DNA of 64,000 nucleotides from Paraburkholderia aromaticivorans (GTDB lineage Bacteria > Pseudomonadota > Gammaproteobacteria > Burkholderiales > Burkholderiaceae): the NCBI RefSeq assembly GCF_012689525.1, contig NZ_CP051514.1:1364001-1428000 (forward strand), written 5' to 3'. The position numbers were made by a program, and so were the translations under genes. The stretch's first letter is position 1. Every line of letters starts with the position of its first letter. The notes under the pieces are model-generated. The model searched no databases, was not told the DNA's origin, and saw only the letters and a program-made list of their open reading frames with translations. Shown here one piece after another: positions 19,164 through 28,719 of this stretch.

Positions 19164-20564
19164 ATGCAGACATCTTCCGACCAGTCATCTGCCGATAGCA
19201 CATCGCTTCTCGATTCACTCGCCCGCTTCGTGACGACGCTCGATCTGGAACATGTGCCAGATATCGTGCGGCAACAGGCCGGGCTGTGCGTGCTCGACAC
19301 GATCGGCTGCATGCTTGCCGGCGCCGACACGCCGGAAGGTGCCATGTTGCTTGATGCCGAAAGCGCGTCTGGCGGCGGCGGACCGCTCGCACGCGTCATC
19401 GGTCACACGCAGGCCCTGCCAGTCGAGGCAGCGGCCCGCGTACATGGTTACTGGGGCGATATCTTCGAGCTGAACGATCTTATTGGGGGCCACGCCGGCA
19501 TCGGCAATGTCGCAGCTGCACTCGCACTGGTTGAGGGATGCGGGGCGTCGGGCGCCGCGCTGACCAAAGCGGTTATCGCCGGCATCGAGGTCACGTCTCG
19601 CCTCTACGCGAGTGTCTATCCGGCGCTCAAGCCCTACACGGACGTCGCGATGGTGACACCTGGCCTCGTGTCCGCGTTCGGTGCAGCAGCTGTCGCGGCC
19701 TCCTTACACGGAATGTCGCGCGATGAGACCCGCGAAGCGCTCGCAATCGCTGGCGCGTTGACCACATGGTGCCCGGCCGAGACTATCTTCGGTGAGGGCG
19801 GCACGGTCAAGCCAATGCTGTTTGGCGCATGGCCGGCGGCGACCGGCCTGCGCGCAGCCGGCTACGCGAAGCATGGGATGACGGGACCCGGCCGCCTGCT
19901 GGAGAGTCGCATTGGTCTGTTCGCGACGCTGTGCCGCGAATACGATCCACGCGTGATCGCGGATGACAGCCGCTGGTTCCTCGCCGAGCCGCGTCGAAAG
20001 TTGCATGCGTGCTGCGGCTATACGCATTCCGCAGTCGATCTGGTTGTCGACCTGCGTCAGCAACTGGGTGCGAATGTGCTCGAGGGCAGTACGCTGCAAG
20101 TGGCACTGCCGGCTTATGTGATCCCGGCGGTATCGAAGCGGGACTTGCCTCGCACCGCGAACGAAGCACGCTTTCACCTGGAATATTGCACAGCGCTCGC
20201 CGCGTGCGGCGCCGACGTGATCGTTCCGCAGCATAGCGTGGACTTCGACGCGCATCTGCGCCGCCCCGAGGTGCGCGCAATGATTGCCAATATCGAAGTG
20301 GTCTCGGATCCGGAACTGACGCACTATCACCAGTGTCGGGTCACGGTTTCGAAGCACGGCGCGGATGTGCATCACGCGCGCTCCGATAGCCCACGTGGAT
20401 CACCGCAGAATCCATTGGTCGATGCAGAGGTGATAGCGAAATTTCAGCGGCTCGCCGGCCACCGGATGTCGGCAGAAGCGAGTGCCGCGTACGCGGCGCG
20501 CTTCATGCAGCTTGAGCACGAGACCGGCTGCGGCTGGCTTTTCGATGAGCTGTGCCCGATGTGA
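19164..20564 (+). CDS. MmgE/PrpD family protein
   Basis: A 466-residue member of the MmgE/PrpD family, which includes 2-methylcitrate dehydratase and cis-aconitate decarboxylase. Recognisable parts are the N-terminal helical domain with VLDTIGCMLAGADTPEG, HGYWGDIFELNDLIGGHAGI and the C-terminal domain with KLHACCGYTHSAVDLVVDL. Members act on small di- or tricarboxylates, often as dehydratases; the substrate here is unknown. AAGGA eight bases upstream supports the ATG at 19164. It follows the DUF35 gene by 103 bases and is probably co-transcribed. Confidence 0.85.
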   Translation: MQTSSDQSSADSTSLLDSLARFVTTLDLEHVPDIVRQQAGLCVLDTIGCMLAGADTPEGAMLLDAESASGGGGPLARVIGHTQALPVEAAARVHGYWGDIFELNDLIGGHAGIGNVAAALALVEGCGASGAALTKAVIAGIEVTSRLYASVYPALKPYTDVAMVTPGLVSAFGAAAVAASLHGMSRDETREALAIAGALTTWCPAETIFGEGGTVKPMLFGAWPAATGLRAAGYAKHGMTGPGRLLESRIGLFATLCREYDPRVIADDSRWFLAEPRRKLHACCGYTHSAVDLVVDLRQQLGANVLEGSTLQVALPAYVIPAVSKRDLPRTANEARFHLEYCTALAACGADVIVPQHSVDFDAHLRRPEVRAMIANIEVVSDPELTHYHQCRVTVSKHGADVHHARSDSPRGSPQNPLVDAEVIAKFQRLAGHRMSAEASAAYAARFMQLEHETGCGWLFDELCPM

Positions 20565-20620
20565 GCGTGGCCGCGCAATCCGGCTCCTGGTCTCGTTAAC
20601 GCCAAGAGCCATGTGAACGC

Positions 20621-20908
20621 TTAAGCCCCCTCTACGGCAATGAAATCGGCGATCGCCGCACCGCTGCGTGCGGCACGTGCGGCTCCATATTCCCGCGAAT
20701 GGTAATAGCGTTCGGCCAGCTCCAGCGAATCGAACTCGATCACTACGTTCCGCGCCCGTCCTTCGCCTTCCAGAACATGGCAAGTGCCGCCACGCACGAG
20801 CACGCGTCCGCCGTATTGCTCGATGACCGGTGTTGCCAATTTCGCGTAATGTGCGTACGCGTTCTCATCCGTCACGTCAATGCGCGCAATGATGTAGCCC
20901 TTTGGCAT
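20621..20908 (-). CDS. DUF1330 domain protein
   Basis: Ninety-five residues with the DUF1330 pattern: GYIIARIDVTDENAYAHYAK, GGRVLVRGG, and VVIEFDSLELAERYYHSREY. It is a small dimeric ferredoxin-like-fold family of unknown function often found near catabolic genes. It lies between the convergent PrpD gene and the CaiB/BaiF gene on the same strand as the latter (84 bases apart). Confidence 0.85.
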   Translation of the reverse strand: MPKGYIIARIDVTDENAYAHYAKLATPVIEQYGGRVLVRGGTCHVLEGEGRARNVVIEFDSLELAERYYHSREYGAARAARSGAAIADFIAVEGA

Positions 20909-20992
20909 GGTTCGTTGACTCCCTATTGATAGATGCCGCGCGCGACGAAAGCTGTTCGCTGCCTCGTGCGCGCGGGCAATGGTTGCGTGTGG

Positions 20993-22111
20993 CTATGCCG
21001 TATGGCCGCGATCATACGGTGAAGGGCGTTGCACGCCCCAGGAATCGAAAACCGCCTCCACCTCATCCGGTCCCGATCTGGCAAGCCGCGCGCAGCCCGG
21101 CGTCCGGCTAAAGCGCGGTGCCGGTGCGGGCTGCGTCACGCCGCCGAGATCGATGAAGGTGCCCCGGCTCGCGACATGCTCGTGTGCCGGTGCGTCCAGC
21201 AAGCCCAGCACCGGGCTCACGCACGCATCCGAATCAGCGAACAGCGTCGCCCATTCGTCACGGGTGCGCTGAAGGAAGCGCTGCGCGAGAACGGCGCGGA
21301 TCGTGTCCCAGCCGGCGCGATCAGTTCTCGGCGGCAACGCGTCGGAGACGATATCGAGGCGATCAAGCAGCTCTTGCCAGAAAGGTTCCTCGAGCGCACC
21401 CACCGCGATATAACGGCCATCGGACGTTGGGTACGTCGTATACCACGGCGCGCCGCCATCGAGCATGTTCGCGCCACGCTGATCCGTCCAGCGCCCCTGC
21501 GCATACATCCGGCAATAAAGTGACATGAGCATCGCCGATCCATCGACCATTGCAGCATCGACCACCTGCCCCCTGTCGCTGTTGAGCGCTTCCAGATGCG
21601 CGCACAGCACGCCGAACGCCAGGAACATTGCGCCGCCACCATAGTCGCCCACCAGATTGAGCGGCGGCACGGGCGCACCGCCCGCACTGCCGATTGCATC
21701 GAGCGCGCCGGTGAGCGAAATGTAGTTGATGTCGTGCCCCGCCTTCAACGCGAGTGGGCCCTGCTGCCCCCAGCCCGTCATGCGTCCGTAGACGAGGCGC
21801 GGATTGCGTTCGAGACAGACATCCGGGCCGAGGCCGAGCTTTTCCATGACGCCCGGCCGGTTGCCCTCCAGCAGGATGTCCGCACGCGCAACCAGTTCGA
21901 GCGCAGTCGCGCGATCCCGTGACGTTTTCAGATCCAGCGGAACGATCCGTCGCCCACGCAACAGGATGTCGTCCGGATCAGGCTGCATGCGTGGCCGCGC
22001 GAGATGGACAACGTCGGCTCCCATGTCCGCAAGCATCATTGCGCAAAAGGGTACCGGGCCGATCGCGCCCAATTCGAGTACCTTCAGTCCCGCCAACGGA
22101 CCTTGCTTCAT
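20993..22111 (-). CDS. CaiB/BaiF-family protein, alpha-methylacyl-CoA racemase-like
   Basis: A 372-residue class III CoA-transferase-fold protein. It starts GPLAGLKVLELGAIGPVPFC and contains GHDINYISLTGAL and NLVGDYGGGAM. The His and Asp in these motifs are the catalytic pair of alpha-methylacyl-CoA racemases, and transferases differ there. A racemase acting on a 2-methyl-branched acyl-CoA is thus more likely than a CoA transfer, although both remain possible. It follows the nitroreductase gene by 33 bases, with which it probably forms an operon. Confidence 0.85.
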   Translation of the reverse strand: MKQGPLAGLKVLELGAIGPVPFCAMMLADMGADVVHLARPRMQPDPDDILLRGRRIVPLDLKTSRDRATALELVARADILLEGNRPGVMEKLGLGPDVCLERNPRLVYGRMTGWGQQGPLALKAGHDINYISLTGALDAIGSAGGAPVPPLNLVGDYGGGAMFLAFGVLCAHLEALNSDRGQVVDAAMVDGSAMLMSLYCRMYAQGRWTDQRGANMLDGGAPWYTTYPTSDGRYIAVGALEEPFWQELLDRLDIVSDALPPRTDRAGWDTIRAVLAQRFLQRTRDEWATLFADSDACVSPVLGLLDAPAHEHVASRGTFIDLGGVTQPAPAPRFSRTPGCARLARSGPDEVEAVFDSWGVQRPSPYDRGHTA

Positions 22112-22144
22112 GAAATGAACTCTCCATCTGAAAAGTGAGGATGA

Positions 22145-22837
22145 CTAGCTGCGCCAGTCGACGACCTCATTGAGCGCTGCGCGCATCGTACGAAACCGGT
22201 TTGCCGGATGTCCGTGGTCTTCGTAACCGAACGAAATACCGCACACGATGACCCGGTCTTCGGGGATGTCGAAATGCTCGCGCACGAAAGGCGAATGAGA
22301 CGCAAGCGCCGCCTGCGCGATGCACGCGACGCCGTGCGACGCGGCAGCGAGTAGAAACGTCGTCACGTATGCGCCGCAATCAATCGCGCCATACGTGCCC
22401 AGCCCCGAATCGGCCGTGACGATTGCGACGTGCGGTGCACCGAAGAAGCGGAAATTCTCCCGAGCCTGTCTGCCCGATGCCTCACGATCGCCGCGCGTGA
22501 TGCCGACCGTATCGTATAGCTGCAAACCGCACGCTCGCCGGCGTTCGAGATAGGCGCCCCGATATTCGCGGGGAAAGGCAATATCCGGGTCAGGCTTCGA
22601 TACGGCGGTGTGTTCTAGCAGCTCACGGCGAAAATCTTCTGTCGCATCGCCGCTTGTGATGATCAGTTTCCATGGCTGCGCGTTACACCACGAAGGCACG
22701 CGCTGCGCCGTTACGAGAATCCGCTCGATGATCGTCCTGTCCACTGCATCGGACAGGAAAGCGCGGCAGCTGTGACGCAATTGAAGCAAGCGCTCCAGCA
22801 CAGTTTCGTCAGTTGCAGTGTTCGTGGCTGCGTTCAT
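22145..22837 (-). CDS. Nitroreductase family protein
   Basis: A 230-residue FMN-dependent nitroreductase-fold protein: RHSCRAFLSDAVDRTIIERI at the N-terminus, VPSWCNAQPWKLIIT, DCGAYVTTFLLAAASHGV and VIVCGISFGYEDHGHPANRF. The family reduces nitro groups, quinones or enones with NAD(P)H. In this cluster it may act as an enone or enoyl reductase; this is inference. A degenerate operator-like palindrome lies about 140 bases upstream. Confidence 0.85.
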   Translation of the reverse strand: MNAATNTATDETVLERLLQLRHSCRAFLSDAVDRTIIERILVTAQRVPSWCNAQPWKLIITSGDATEDFRRELLEHTAVSKPDPDIAFPREYRGAYLERRRACGLQLYDTVGITRGDREASGRQARENFRFFGAPHVAIVTADSGLGTYGAIDCGAYVTTFLLAAASHGVACIAQAALASHSPFVREHFDIPEDRVIVCGISFGYEDHGHPANRFRTMRAALNEVVDWRS

Positions 22838-22975
22838 TACGTTATGCCCGTCAAGCCCGCGTGCTGCTCATGGCGCCGTGCAACGTACCAGGTCACGCGG
22901 CGGTAAAAAAGCACGCGATTCCTGTCGCCGTTGTGCCGGTTTGAGCAGCGGAGGCTCCTCGCACGATAACAATAC

Positions 22976-22990
22976 AATGGAAGTGCCATT
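22976..22990. promoter_or_regulatory. Degenerate GntR-type operator candidate
   Basis: AATGGAAGTGCCATT keeps both outer arms and the exact 15-base spacing of AATGGACNGTCCATT but differs in the four central positions. It lies in the 242-base gap upstream of the nitroreductase/CaiB operon. Confidence 0.45.
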
Positions 22991-23079
22991 TCATTGGCGG
23001 ACGCAGTCATCACACCCTGCAGATCCGGGACATGATCGGCGAAGGCCGCGCGCACATCATGAGTTAAGAATCGCATGGA

Positions 23080-24759
23080 TTACATGTTCGGATAGTTCGG
23101 ACCACCCCCGCCTTCGGGCGTGACCCACACGATGTTCTGGGTCGGGTCCTTGATGTCGCAGGTCTTGCAGTGCACACAGTTTTGCGCGTTGATCTGCAGA
23201 CGGTCTTCGTCCTGGTCGTCCTTGACGAATTCATAGACGCCCGCCGGGCAGAAGCGTGCTTCCGGGCCTGCGTATGTCCTTAGGTTGACGGTGATGGGAA
23301 CACCTGGGTCCCGGAGCGTCAGGTGCGCAGGCTGGTTCTCTTCATGGTTCGTGTTCGAGATGAACACCGATGAGAGACGGTCGAAGGTCAGCTTGCCATC
23401 GGGCTTCGGATACACGATCGGCTTGAATTGCGAGGCCGGTTTGAGCATCTCATGGTCCCAGCGCTGGTGATGCAGTGTCCACGGCACGTTGCCACCGAAC
23501 ACCTTCTGCTCGATACCGACCATCAGGGTGCCCAGGTACAGACCCTTGCTCATCCACTGCTTGAAGTTGCGTGCCTTGTGCAACTCCGTGTGCAGCCATG
23601 AGGTCCTGAACGATTCGGGATACGCGGCGAGTTCATCCGACTGGCGACCGGCCTGAACCGCATCGAAGGCCGCATCGGCGGCGAGCATGCCCGTCTTGAT
23701 CGCCGCATGCGAACCTTTGATCCGCGACGCATTCAGGAAGCCCGCGTCATCGCCCACGAGTGCGCCGCCCGGGAATACGAGCTTCGGCAGCGACATCAGG
23801 CCGCCGGCCGTGATCGCACGTGCGCCATACGACAGGCGTTGGCCGCCTTCGAGGAACTTGCGGATCTCCGGGTGCGTCTTGTAGCGCTGGAATTCCTCGA
23901 ATGGTGACAGATACGGATTCGAGTAGCCGAGTCCGACCACAAAGCCGACCATCACCTGGTTGTTGTCGATGTGATAGAGGAACGAGCCGCCATAGGTCTG
24001 TGTATCGAGCGGCCAGCCTGCAGTGTGGATCACGAGACCCAGCTTGTGCTTTGACGGATCGATTTCCCACAGCTCCTTGATGCCGATGCCATACACCTGC
24101 GGATCGGCGCCGTCGCGCAGCCTGTACCGCTCGGACAGCTGCCGTCCGAGATGCCCGCGCGCGCCCTCGCAGAAGAGCCTGTACTTCGCGTCTAGTTCCA
24201 TGCCGGGCTGGAAGTTCTCGGTGGGCTCGCCGTCCTTGCCGATGCCGAGGTTGCCCGTCGCGACGCCCTTCACGGAACCGTCATCGTTGTACAGCACTTC
24301 CGCGGCCGGAAAGCCTGGAAAAATCTCCACGCCCAGCGCTTCGGCCTGCTGCCCCAGCCAGCGCGTGACGTCCGCGAGACTGATCACGTAGTTGCCGTGA
24401 TTTTTGAAGTTCTCCGGCAGCGCCCAGTTCGGCGCGGCCTTCGCGCCCGTCTCGGAGAGGAACAGGAAGCGGTCTTCCGTCACCTCGACGTCCAGCGGCG
24501 CGCTTTTTTCCTTCCAGCCCGGGACCAGTTCATTCAGCGCGCGCGGGTCCATCACCGCGCCCGAGAGGATATGCGCCCCAATTTCCGAGCCTTTTTCGAG
24601 CACGCAGACGCCGATTTCGACGCCTTCTTCCGCCACGCGCTGCTTCAGACGAATGGCCGCCGACAGGCCGGCAGGGCCGCCAACGACGATCACCACGTCA
24701 TATTCCATTGCCTCCCGTTCGACGGCGAAATCATCATCAAGGACTGTTGAAATGCACAC
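23080..24759 (-). CDS. Electron transfer flavoprotein-ubiquinone oxidoreductase
   Basis: A 559-residue ETF-QO: FAD domain, quinone-binding region and a C-terminal 4Fe-4S motif (FCPAGVYEF, then NCVHCKTCDIKDPTQNIVW). It transfers electrons from ETF to ubiquinone at the inner membrane and completes the electron path from the acyl-CoA dehydrogenase. Unusually the first Gly of the dinucleotide motif is Val (VVIVVGGPAGLSA, where the family has VIVGGGPAG). A GTG at 24759 with GGAG ten bases upstream is used as start. The ATG at 24708 (MEYDVV) is the common family start, but its GGAGG is only two bases away. Confidence 0.92.
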   Translation of the reverse strand: MCISTVLDDDFAVEREAMEYDVVIVVGGPAGLSAAIRLKQRVAEEGVEIGVCVLEKGSEIGAHILSGAVMDPRALNELVPGWKEKSAPLDVEVTEDRFLFLSETGAKAAPNWALPENFKNHGNYVISLADVTRWLGQQAEALGVEIFPGFPAAEVLYNDDGSVKGVATGNLGIGKDGEPTENFQPGMELDAKYRLFCEGARGHLGRQLSERYRLRDGADPQVYGIGIKELWEIDPSKHKLGLVIHTAGWPLDTQTYGGSFLYHIDNNQVMVGFVVGLGYSNPYLSPFEEFQRYKTHPEIRKFLEGGQRLSYGARAITAGGLMSLPKLVFPGGALVGDDAGFLNASRIKGSHAAIKTGMLAADAAFDAVQAGRQSDELAAYPESFRTSWLHTELHKARNFKQWMSKGLYLGTLMVGIEQKVFGGNVPWTLHHQRWDHEMLKPASQFKPIVYPKPDGKLTFDRLSSVFISNTNHEENQPAHLTLRDPGVPITVNLRTYAGPEARFCPAGVYEFVKDDQDEDRLQINAQNCVHCKTCDIKDPTQNIVWVTPEGGGGPNYPNM

Positions 24760-24790
24760 AGAATAACGTCTCCACTCTTGTCAAAACCGG

Positions 24791-24976
24791 CTAAACACGA
24801 TTGGTCTGTGCGCCTTCTTCACCTTCGAACCTCAGCTCGTCGCCCGTGATCACGGGTTGACCAACGCTCATCGTCGGGCGATTGTTATCAGCCGGAAACG
24901 CAAACCACGAACCGTCCTGGTGCCGGAAGAACACAATCTCGAGCTCGCCAGACGGATGGGAGGTTTTCACGTGCAC
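24791..24976 (-). CDS. Small hypothetical protein
   Basis: Sixty-one residues, GTG start with a GGGAGAGAG run about 12 bases upstream. The text GELEIVFFRHQDGSWFAFPA and VITGDELRFEGEEGAQ looks like a compact beta-rich domain. No family recognised. It lies just upstream of the ETF-QO gene on the same strand (31 bases), so it may share its transcript. Confidence 0.45.
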   Translation of the reverse strand: MHVKTSHPSGELEIVFFRHQDGSWFAFPADNNRPTMSVGQPVITGDELRFEGEEGAQTNRV

Positions 24977-25378
24977 GAAGCGTCACGCTCTCTCCCGGGG
25001 ATGGTTGAACCGCCTTATGAGAGCTTTACTCGCCGAATCCGGTCCGAGCCACTTTTCGACCAGGGCGCGCAATGACCTTTCCCGTGTCCCCACCGATTTC
25101 TCCAAACTCGACCTGTATGGCCTCTGCTTTTGCCTCTGACACATTTGCGCGGCCGGCTGCAAGTTCGGACGGACTGCAGCGACGGCTCCGGGAAGGACGA
25201 GAAAAGATCGGGCACGAGACCATTACCGGTGACGCCGAATACCGGCGCCTTTGGGGTTCTTCGGCCAATCAGGTTTCGCGTCCATTCGCGAGCACAGAAA
25301 ATCCCTGTCAGACATGCAACCGCCGCGCGGCTGTCCAGTGACGATTCGACAGTGCCGGCCACTTGGCCTATAATAAGC
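24977..25378. other. Intergenic region upstream of the GntR gene
   Basis: No convincing gene. Overlapping frames on both strands have no domain or ribosome binding site. It must contain the promoter for the small ORF/ETF-QO unit and part of the promoter for the regulator. Confidence 0.4.
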
Positions 25379-25395
25379 TAATGGACGGTCCATTA
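25379..25395. promoter_or_regulatory. Putative GntR autoregulatory operator
   Basis: TAATGGACGGTCCATTA, a perfect 17-base palindrome about a central G, 125 bases upstream of the regulator gene. It is the same motif as in the divergent promoter region near 17.3 kb. Confidence 0.78.
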
Positions 25396-25519
25396 CAAGA
25401 TTTTGCCCGCACATGGTCGCTGCGCCTTGGCGATAACGTGCAACTCTGCCTGGCGTATCGCCCCGGTCGGCATGGTACGGGGCCGTATGCGTTAGTATTT
25501 CAGGTTCGATCGACCGACA

Positions 25520-26377
25520 GTGAACGACATGAACACACCTCGAATCGCGCGACGGAATGCCCGTCCCAAAACTGAAGCCTCCGAGAGTCGGCCAAGCTCG
25601 GCCACGGGGCGCCAATCCCGATCGGGCAACGATGAAACCACCGTTTCAGCCGAAACGGTCACGCCATTCGGTCCGATTACAACGCGCCGGATCTCCGAGG
25701 AAATCGGCGCGCGTATCCGCGAGCAGATTGCGGCGGGCATGCTGCCGCCTGGCGCACGCCTGCCCACCGAGCGCGAGCTGTCCGAGCAATTCGCGGTCAG
25801 CCGGATGGCTGTTCGCGAAGGCATGCGCAATCTCGAAGTCGCCGGCCTCATCATTCTTAAAAAGGGACGACACGGAGGTGCCTTCGTCAACGAGTCGAGT
25901 GCAAAGCTGGTCACGCAACAGATTCGCGACATGATAGACCTTGGCCGTGCTTCACTGCCGATGCTTATGGAAGCACGTTTTATGGTCATGGACATGGTGG
26001 TTCGCCTTGCAAGCGAAAGGGCCACGGCAGCGGACATCCGCGCGATGGAAGCTAACCTGGAGACGACTGAAATCCTGACCGAAGCTGGACGATTTGAGGA
26101 CAGAACCTTCACCGCCATCACATTCAACAAGCTTTTGGCGGATGCTACCCGCAACTACATCCTTGGCGCGCTCGTCGAAGGACTCAGCGAGGTGCTGCGT
26201 CATCTCATCGTGCTTGCGGGCCCTCGGCCGATTGATTCCGTTGTGCCTTTGCGGCGTAAGCTGATCGAGCAGATCCGAATGCGCGACGCAGATGGCGCTG
26301 CCGCGACCATGCGCATCTACCTTGAAGAGACTCACAGCCACCTGATGCGCCAGTCACGCAAGCATCGCATGGGCTGA
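25520..26377 (+). CDS. FadR-subfamily GntR transcriptional regulator
   Basis: A 285-residue regulator. The N-terminal 50 residues are a basic, Ser/Thr-rich extension. A winged helix follows (RISEEIGARIREQIAAG, RLPTERELSEQFAVSRMAVR, GLIILKKGRHGGAFV; about residues 55-125), then an alpha-helical FCD ligand-binding domain to residue 275. FadR-type proteins bind palindromes and usually repress until an acyl-CoA or organic acid binds. The matching palindrome upstream of this gene and in the divergent operon region suggests it controls the catabolic cluster and itself. The start is GTG 25520 or ATG 25529; neither has a strong ribosome binding site. Confidence 0.9.
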   Translation: MNDMNTPRIARRNARPKTEASESRPSSATGRQSRSGNDETTVSAETVTPFGPITTRRISEEIGARIREQIAAGMLPPGARLPTERELSEQFAVSRMAVREGMRNLEVAGLIILKKGRHGGAFVNESSAKLVTQQIRDMIDLGRASLPMLMEARFMVMDMVVRLASERATAADIRAMEANLETTEILTEAGRFEDRTFTAITFNKLLADATRNYILGALVEGLSEVLRHLIVLAGPRPIDSVVPLRRKLIEQIRMRDADGAAATMRIYLEETHSHLMRQSRKHRMG

Positions 26378-26444
26378 GGATTCGACCTTCCGGGAAATAC
26401 ACAACGAACTCCAGAAGCAGCTGGAACTCATTGATAACCGGCTT

Positions 26445-26645
26445 GTGGCAGTCCGGCGCGGACTGGCCGAAGTCCGAGAGTTGCGCAAGGACTTGTGCTT
26501 CGATCTGGACTACGTTGAAGCGAGGCTTGCTGGCAGTGACGTGACCAAATTGCTCGCAGCAAGTGGAAAATCGACCAGCGGGAGCTTCGCAGACACTGAT
26601 CAGACGATGCCGGAAGGCGGACCGATAAAACAGGTGCGGCAATAA
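26445..26645 (+). CDS. Hypothetical protein, possibly a remnant
   Basis: A 66-residue frame from a GTG, open further upstream into the GntR 3' end without a better start. The preceding codons (FREIHNELQKQLELIDNRL) and the first part suggest a coiled coil. Its TAA overlaps the ATG of the next gene (TAATG), as in a coupled operon. I do not recognise it; it could be the surviving C-terminus of a longer protein. Confidence 0.35.
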   Translation: MAVRRGLAEVRELRKDLCFDLDYVEARLAGSDVTKLLAASGKSTSGSFADTDQTMPEGGPIKQVRQ

Positions 26646-28217
26646 TGAACGCACCAGTTCCGGCACGACCGTCGACAAATACAGCCGTGCGGCCGCTCAG
26701 GCCGGCGTCCTATGCATGGGCGCTGTCACTTGTGACCGCCCTCGACTATTTCGACAATGCTATTCTCCTACTTTGCCAGCTTTATCGCCGGGGGAATCAA
26801 CGCTTCGCCGGATGAACTCGTCTGGTCCTCCAGTTCGTACGCGATCGGTGCTGTGCTCGGAATACTGCAACAGCAATGGTGGGCGGAGCGGCTGGGAAAC
26901 AGGCGTTATATTGCCGCATGCATGATCCTTTATGCTGCGGCGGCTAGTCTGTCTGCCTTGGCACAAACGTCGTTTCGACTGATGCTGACGCGCGCCGCAC
27001 AGGGCTATCCTGTCGGCCCCATGATGGGAACCTGCCGCATCCTGCTTCAGGACGGCGGCTTTCTGCCGGAACAAACTCCCCAGCGGCCGACGTCTCTTTC
27101 TCAAAGCCATTGTTATGGCCAATTCGCTGGCGCCAAATAGTCGGAGGCGTGCTGCTGTCACACTTCGAATGGCAGGCGCTGTTTGTCTGCACGGCACCAC
27201 CAGCCCTATTGCTTGCCGGTTTTGTCCTGTATGCAGTGCCTGACTTCGGAAAGGCCGAGGTTCGTGCCGAGACCGGCATCGACCCCAATTCCAACTTTTG
27301 GCATATCTGGATTTTGCCGTTTCACAGGGTGCACAGCAGATCGTCCTGCAGCAGTTGCATTTCCAACTCTTCAGTTCGTCGGCCGTCCTTGGCGGGCTCC
27401 TGCTGACGAGCCTCGCCGGGCTGGGCTATTTTGTGTATCACAGTGGCATCACCCACGCCCCCTCATGCAGCTCCAAGGCCTGCGGGAAAGAATGTTTCTG
27501 GTGGGATTGGCACTGTACGGTTTTATTATTTTTTGACGACCGGCTTTGGTTACCTGACCTTGCGTTTTCTCGAGCACGGTCTGTCATACCCGTTGAAAAC
27601 GCAGGCTGGTTTGTAGGAGTCACATCACTTTTCTCCGTGCTAATGCTGTCTGCCTATTTCCGCTACTCGTCGCGCGTGGTGCACAAGAAATGGCTTATCG
27701 TTCCGGGATTCGGTATCGCGGCGGCCGCAGCCTGGATCATGACGCGCATGCCACCAGACGCGAGCCAGCCAGCACTCCTCGTTCCCCTCGTTCTGCAGGT
27801 GCGCTTGTCATGTTCATCGCGGTGCCGGTTGCCGACCTGAAGTTCCGACTCTTTTCGATTGACGAGTTCGCCCACACCTACAGGCTGAAAAATATCGTGC
27901 GTCAGCTCGTCGTATCCTTCGCAACCAGTTCCCTGATCGTCATTGAGCGGCATCGCGAAGCACTCCATTACACACGCTTGGCGGAATCTGTCAATTCATT
28001 CAACCCCGCCCTCTCGCAAACAATGGACAAGCTGGAGGCCCTCGCCGCTGTCGCGAGCAGGGGTACGTCCCAGTCTCACGCGATCGCTATTGCCTTGATC
28101 GATCGCGTGGTGCTGCAGCAGGCGAACTTCCTTGCGATACTGGACGGGTTCTATTTTCTGGCTGCCGTGGCGATCGGTGGTGGGCTCATTGCAGCACTGC
28201 CGAAACGAATCAATTGA
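26645..28217 (+). pseudogene. DHA2-type MFS multidrug transporter, multiple frameshifts
   Basis: From ATG 26645 the protein starts MNAPVPARPSTNTAVRPLRP and LSLVTALDYFDNA. The frame is then lost near 26760 and continues in others: SYFASFIAGGINASPDELVW, ASLSALAQTSFRLMLTRAAQ, then the 14-helix EmrB-like body, ending ALDRVV-type sequence and GFYFLAAVAIGGGLIAALPK at 28217. At least three shifts and possibly a deletion are needed to join the parts. In life this would be an inner membrane drug or acid exporter. As it stands it cannot make a full protein. Confidence 0.8.
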
Positions 28218-28567
28218 CAAGAATCACCTATAAGCAGAATGGTTCGCTTGTATCGGATCGGCAGGTTTTGTCGCGTTACAGTAATGCGTTCCGGACAGAG
28301 ACTCCTGTAACTAGAAGCAGTCCTTATTTGCCGCGTTCGTTTCCGCCAAAAGCACTTTTCCAGTATGGGCACCAGTTTCAGTGCCCATTGATGAACCGTC
28401 GAATGATCGACGGACAAACCCCGCTCGCATATCATCTCTTCCAGATTGCGCCGGCTAAGAGGGTAAGAGACGTACCAGCGCACGCATAGCAACATCACGT
28501 CCAACGGATAGTGCAGCCGCTTTAGCACTCGTCTGATCGCCGAATTCGGACCTAATATAATCGCCAA
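28151..28567 (-). pseudogene. IS6-family transposase, N-terminal fragment
   Basis: The minus strand encodes FKRRHYP-type N-terminal sequence (RVLKRLHYPLDVMLLCVRWY, VSYPLSRRNLEEMICERGLS and VDHSTVHQWALKLVP), the helix-turn-helix part of IS6/IS26-like transposases. After FWRKR (near 28330) similarity ends; the catalytic DDE domain is gone. It overlaps the 3' end of the MFS pseudogene on the other strand, so this IS remnant may mark the edge of a rearrangement. Confidence 0.7.
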
Positions 28568-28719
28568 ACTGGCGAATTCCGCGCCTGCCTTTGCCGCGTC
28601 CCTGGATCCGGAGTGCTGCCTTCAAACGTGGCCGTGAACGTACAGGATTAAGTATAATGGGCAATTGGTTCCGGATGTTCGCCTGTCCATGCCAACCGAA
28701 ACTACCCCCTCATCACGGT

